Part shown: positions 6,703 through 7,310 of the stretch, piece by piece
How positions within the stretch are numbered: the stretch's first letter is position 1
Layout of the letters: each line of letters opens with the position of its first letter
Assembly: GCA_035532075.1 (NCBI GenBank)
Contig: DATKRV010000069.1
Location: forward strand, 1-7,310
Length of the DNA: 7,310 nt
Source: CAIVND01 sp035532075
Lineage (GTDB): Bacteria > Actinomycetota > Acidimicrobiia > Acidimicrobiales > Bog-793
Direction: 5' to 3'
The notes under the pieces: model-generated
Told to the model about the DNA's origin: nothing
What the model saw: the letters and a program-made list of their open reading frames with translations, nothing else
Database searches by the model: none
Program-made: the position numbers and the translations under genes

Positions 6703-7308
6703 TCAGGGGCTGTGGGACACTCCGATCATCGAAGTTCTGATCGGCCACGGCAGATCTACGCGGGTCGCCAGGAGCTGGCTGCCGACGATGACATTGGCAA
6801 GCCGCCAGGCCGGGGGAAGGTCGCTGTCTCTGTGCCGACGGGCCGCTCTCCACACCTCACCTATCGAGCAGGCGACGTGGTGGGTAGGCGTTGCATGGCT
6901 TGGCGGGGGGAACGGGAGCGTAGCGCCCCACTCAACACACAACGCATCGAAGCGCTGCACGAGCTCTGGGGCGCGCTCCGCGAAACGCCGGTGCCAGGAG
7001 GTAACGGTCCGCACGGGGACCCCGACAGAGAGCCTTTCGATCCCAGGGGGCATCACTATGCCGACACGGGCGAGGATCACCGCACCAACCGTTGCGGTGC
7101 TGTCGAGGCGCCCGCGCAAGATGAAGTCCGGCAAAAGTGCGTGGCTCGTTCCACAGCTCGAACAGCGAGCCCTTCGCACGAAGATCGTATGGACGACACC
7201 TGCCTCTCGGACCTGACGGGGATACGATCCGTCGAAGGTGATGGGTCTCGCGCAATCTGGACAGTTGCGTCGAGGCGCGCGAGCCCGCCGCCCGAGCGCG
7301 GCATAGTC
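6703..7308 (-). CDS. DUF6431-type zinc-ribbon/HTH protein, 5' partial
   Basis: The minus-strand frame is open from the right edge of the window to the TGA at 6703-6705, giving 201 visible residues. The start lies beyond 7310, since the GTG at 7179 would cut the zinc ribbon in half. Visible residues 13-19 and 45-52 carry RRNCPDC and RRARCSSC, a four-cysteine zinc ribbon (Cys16, 19, 49, 52). Then come GTSHALLPDF, an HTH-like segment at about 89-110 (ERLSVGVPVRTVTSWHRRF), and a C-terminal WRAARRHRDSDLPPAWRLAN and SQLLATRVDLPWP. This is the layout I associate with the actinobacterial DUF6431 family, which often sits next to DDE transposases and is thought to be a DNA-binding accessory of mobile elements. 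The catalytic role is unknown. No transposase follows it downstream here, so it may be an orphan, unless a partner lies to the right. Confidence 0.75.
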   Translation of the reverse strand, partial: DYAALGRRARAPRRNCPDCARPITFDGSYPRQVREAGVVHTIFVRRARCSSCGTSHALLPDFILRGRLDSTATVGAVILARVGIVMPPGIERLSVGVPVRTVTSWHRRFAERAPELVQRFDALCVEWGATLPFPPPSHATPTHHVACSIGEVWRAARRHRDSDLPPAWRLANVIVGSQLLATRVDLPWPIRTSMIGVSHSP

Positions 7309-7310
7309 TG

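Noticed and set aside
6629..7216. A 195-codon plus-strand frame opposite the DUF6431-type gene
   Set aside because: The minus strand gives a recognisable zinc-ribbon family here. The plus-strand frame has no motif and shadow-like composition.
1..7310. CRISPR array, tRNA or rRNA gene
   Set aside because: No regularly spaced direct repeats, no T-arm/acceptor pairing of a tRNA and no rRNA-like conserved sequence were seen on either strand.

Overview
The window is moderately GC-rich bacterial DNA. It has one intact three-gene block in the middle, flanked on both sides by decayed or orphaned mobile-element material. The host is most likely an actinobacterium. This is inferred from three things: a zinc-ribbon DUF6431-type protein, a decayed IS1182-type transposase with actinobacterial character, and an NhaA with a long internal hydrophilic loop. 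No rRNA, tRNA or other taxonomic marker is present, so the assignment is tentative.

Layout. Positions 1-432 hold a short remnant that starts like an actinobacterial GAF-domain sensor and is cut off after about 60 residues. Positions 433-1436 show no convincing gene. Positions 1437-2155 (+) are the C-terminal half of an IS1182-family transposase, broken by three in-frame stops and a frameshift. Positions 2314-6015 (-) hold the intact block. In order of transcription it is an NhaA-type Na+/H+ antiporter (6015-4708), a MarR-family regulator (4664-4137) and a CLC-type chloride transporter with two C-terminal CBS domains (4140-2314). Positions 6016-6700 are mostly non-coding, with a near-perfect long hairpin (terminator-like) and a small 3'-end-like coding remnant. 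Positions 6703-7308 (-) are a DUF6431-type protein that runs off the right edge.

How the genes may work together. nhaA, marR and the CLC gene run in the same direction. The gap between nhaA and marR is only about 43 bp, and marR and the CLC gene can overlap by four bases (GTGA). A perfect 7-5-7 inverted repeat, with further half-sites beside it, lies at the start of marR and is a good operator candidate. The simplest reading is a MarR-controlled ion and pH homeostasis unit that pairs cation/proton and anion/proton exchange. Co-regulation is inference; the sequence shows only the arrangement and the palindrome. I found no sign of a defence system, CRISPR array, riboswitch of a known class, or tRNA.
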